In this document: piece by piece, positions 62,407-62,620 of the stretch
Layout of the letters: every line of letters starts with the position of its first letter
Position numbering within the stretch: the stretch's first letter is position 1
Assembly (NCBI GenBank): GCA_947589225.1
Contig: CANQBC010000011.1
Coordinates: 1 to 62,620, forward strand
Source of the DNA: an uncultured Oscillospiraceae bacterium
GTDB lineage: Bacteria; Bacillota; Clostridia; Oscillospirales; Oscillospiraceae
Length of the DNA stretch: 62,620 nt
Reading direction: 5' to 3'
Translations under genes and position numbers: made by a program
The notes under the pieces: generated by a model
The model's database searches: none
Told to the model about the DNA's origin: nothing
What the model saw: the letters and a program-made list of their open reading frames with translations, nothing else

Positions 62407-62620
62407 TCTCCTCCGACCCCGCGGTAGTCGTAGGTTCTTCTTCTTGAATTATCGGGGCGACATGGGAATTGGCGATCTTCTCGGGCGTTACGCCGCCGGC
62501 GCCGGTCTCATTCAGCTTTCCGTTATCAAGATCCGCGCTCACCTCAAAGACGATATCCTCCGCCTTGTTGTAGCCGGCGGGAACGGTGGACTCGACCAGC
62601 TTGTACCAGCCCTCGTCCAG
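62246..62620 (-). CDS. Second LPETG pilin, C-terminal part (cut by window edge)
   Basis: Only the last 124 codons are in the window. They encode EGWYKLVESTVPAGYNKAED, a short variable stretch (GKLNETGAGGVTPEKIANSH, then EEEPTTTAGSEETG), and a sorting signal LPETGG plus hydrophobic helix and RKRMSKYDG tail. The frame is open to the edge, so the gene continues beyond 62620. It precedes the first pilin by 115 bp in transcription order and is probably a tip, ancillary or alternative backbone subunit assembled by the same class C sortase. Confidence 0.9.
   Translation of the reverse strand: MDEGWYKLVESTVPAGYNKAEDIVFEVSADLDNGKLNETGAGGVTPEKIANSHVAPIIQEEEPTTTAGSEETGILSTDVVNQQGLTLPETGGIGTTIFYVLGAALVIGAAVLLVVRKRMSKYDG

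Overview
The window looks like chromosomal DNA from an anaerobic Gram-positive bacterium of the class Clostridia, probably a moderately GC-rich Oscillospiraceae-like gut organism. This is inferred from an electron-bifurcating [FeFe]-hydrogenase, an HrcA/CIRCE heat-shock operon, a tilS-hpt-ftsH block, sortases with LPXTG pilins, a SipW-type signal peptidase, a VanG/VanT-like pair and DUF families common in Clostridia. The species cannot be named from the sequence alone.

Layout. Positions 1-2750 are the decayed end of a mobile element: a MerR N-terminus, a small HTH protein, a broken XRE regulator, a sigma-70-like factor, and a RelB antitoxin whose YafQ-type toxin has lost its middle. Positions 2754-9150 hold a DUF1349 protein, BioY, a DEDDh exonuclease, an AAA+ ATPase, AsnRS and a solute-binding lipoprotein. 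Positions 9153-19477 hold a nucleotidyltransferase fused to a degenerate phosphomannomutase-like domain, then a divergent housekeeping run (GdpP-like c-di-AMP phosphodiesterase, L9, DnaB, TilS, Hpt, FtsH). Positions 19604-30240 carry a serine/alanine racemase and D-Ala-D-Ser-type ligase pair, LysA, a nucleobase permease, an APH-like kinase, RecG and a putative metal exporter. Positions 30463-34621 are the HydCBA hydrogenase operon. Positions 34823-43751 hold a GDPD, an epimerase, a nitrilase-family hydrolase, a large ABC transporter and a DUF2975/HTH/DUF4173 membrane cluster. Positions 44028-49171 are hrcA-grpE-dnaK-dnaJ with a perfect CIRCE operator.

Positions 49447-62620 are the most unusual part: about 13 kb on one strand, tightly packed and often overlapping, ending at a strong terminator. 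In transcription order it encodes two LPETG pilins (the first cut by the window edge), a class C sortase, an unanchored pilin-like subunit, two TasA/camelysin-like proteins, two membrane-anchored surface proteins (one MucBP-like), a SipW-type signal peptidase, a class B sortase, a transglutaminase-like lipoprotein, a PilC/GspF platform protein, four small pseudopilin-like proteins and a PilT-type ATPase. Three normally separate surface-fibre technologies (sortase pili, SipW/TasA fibres and type IV pilus parts) therefore share one apparent operon. That is the best candidate here for an undescribed system. Functions are inferred from sequence motifs; no searches were run.
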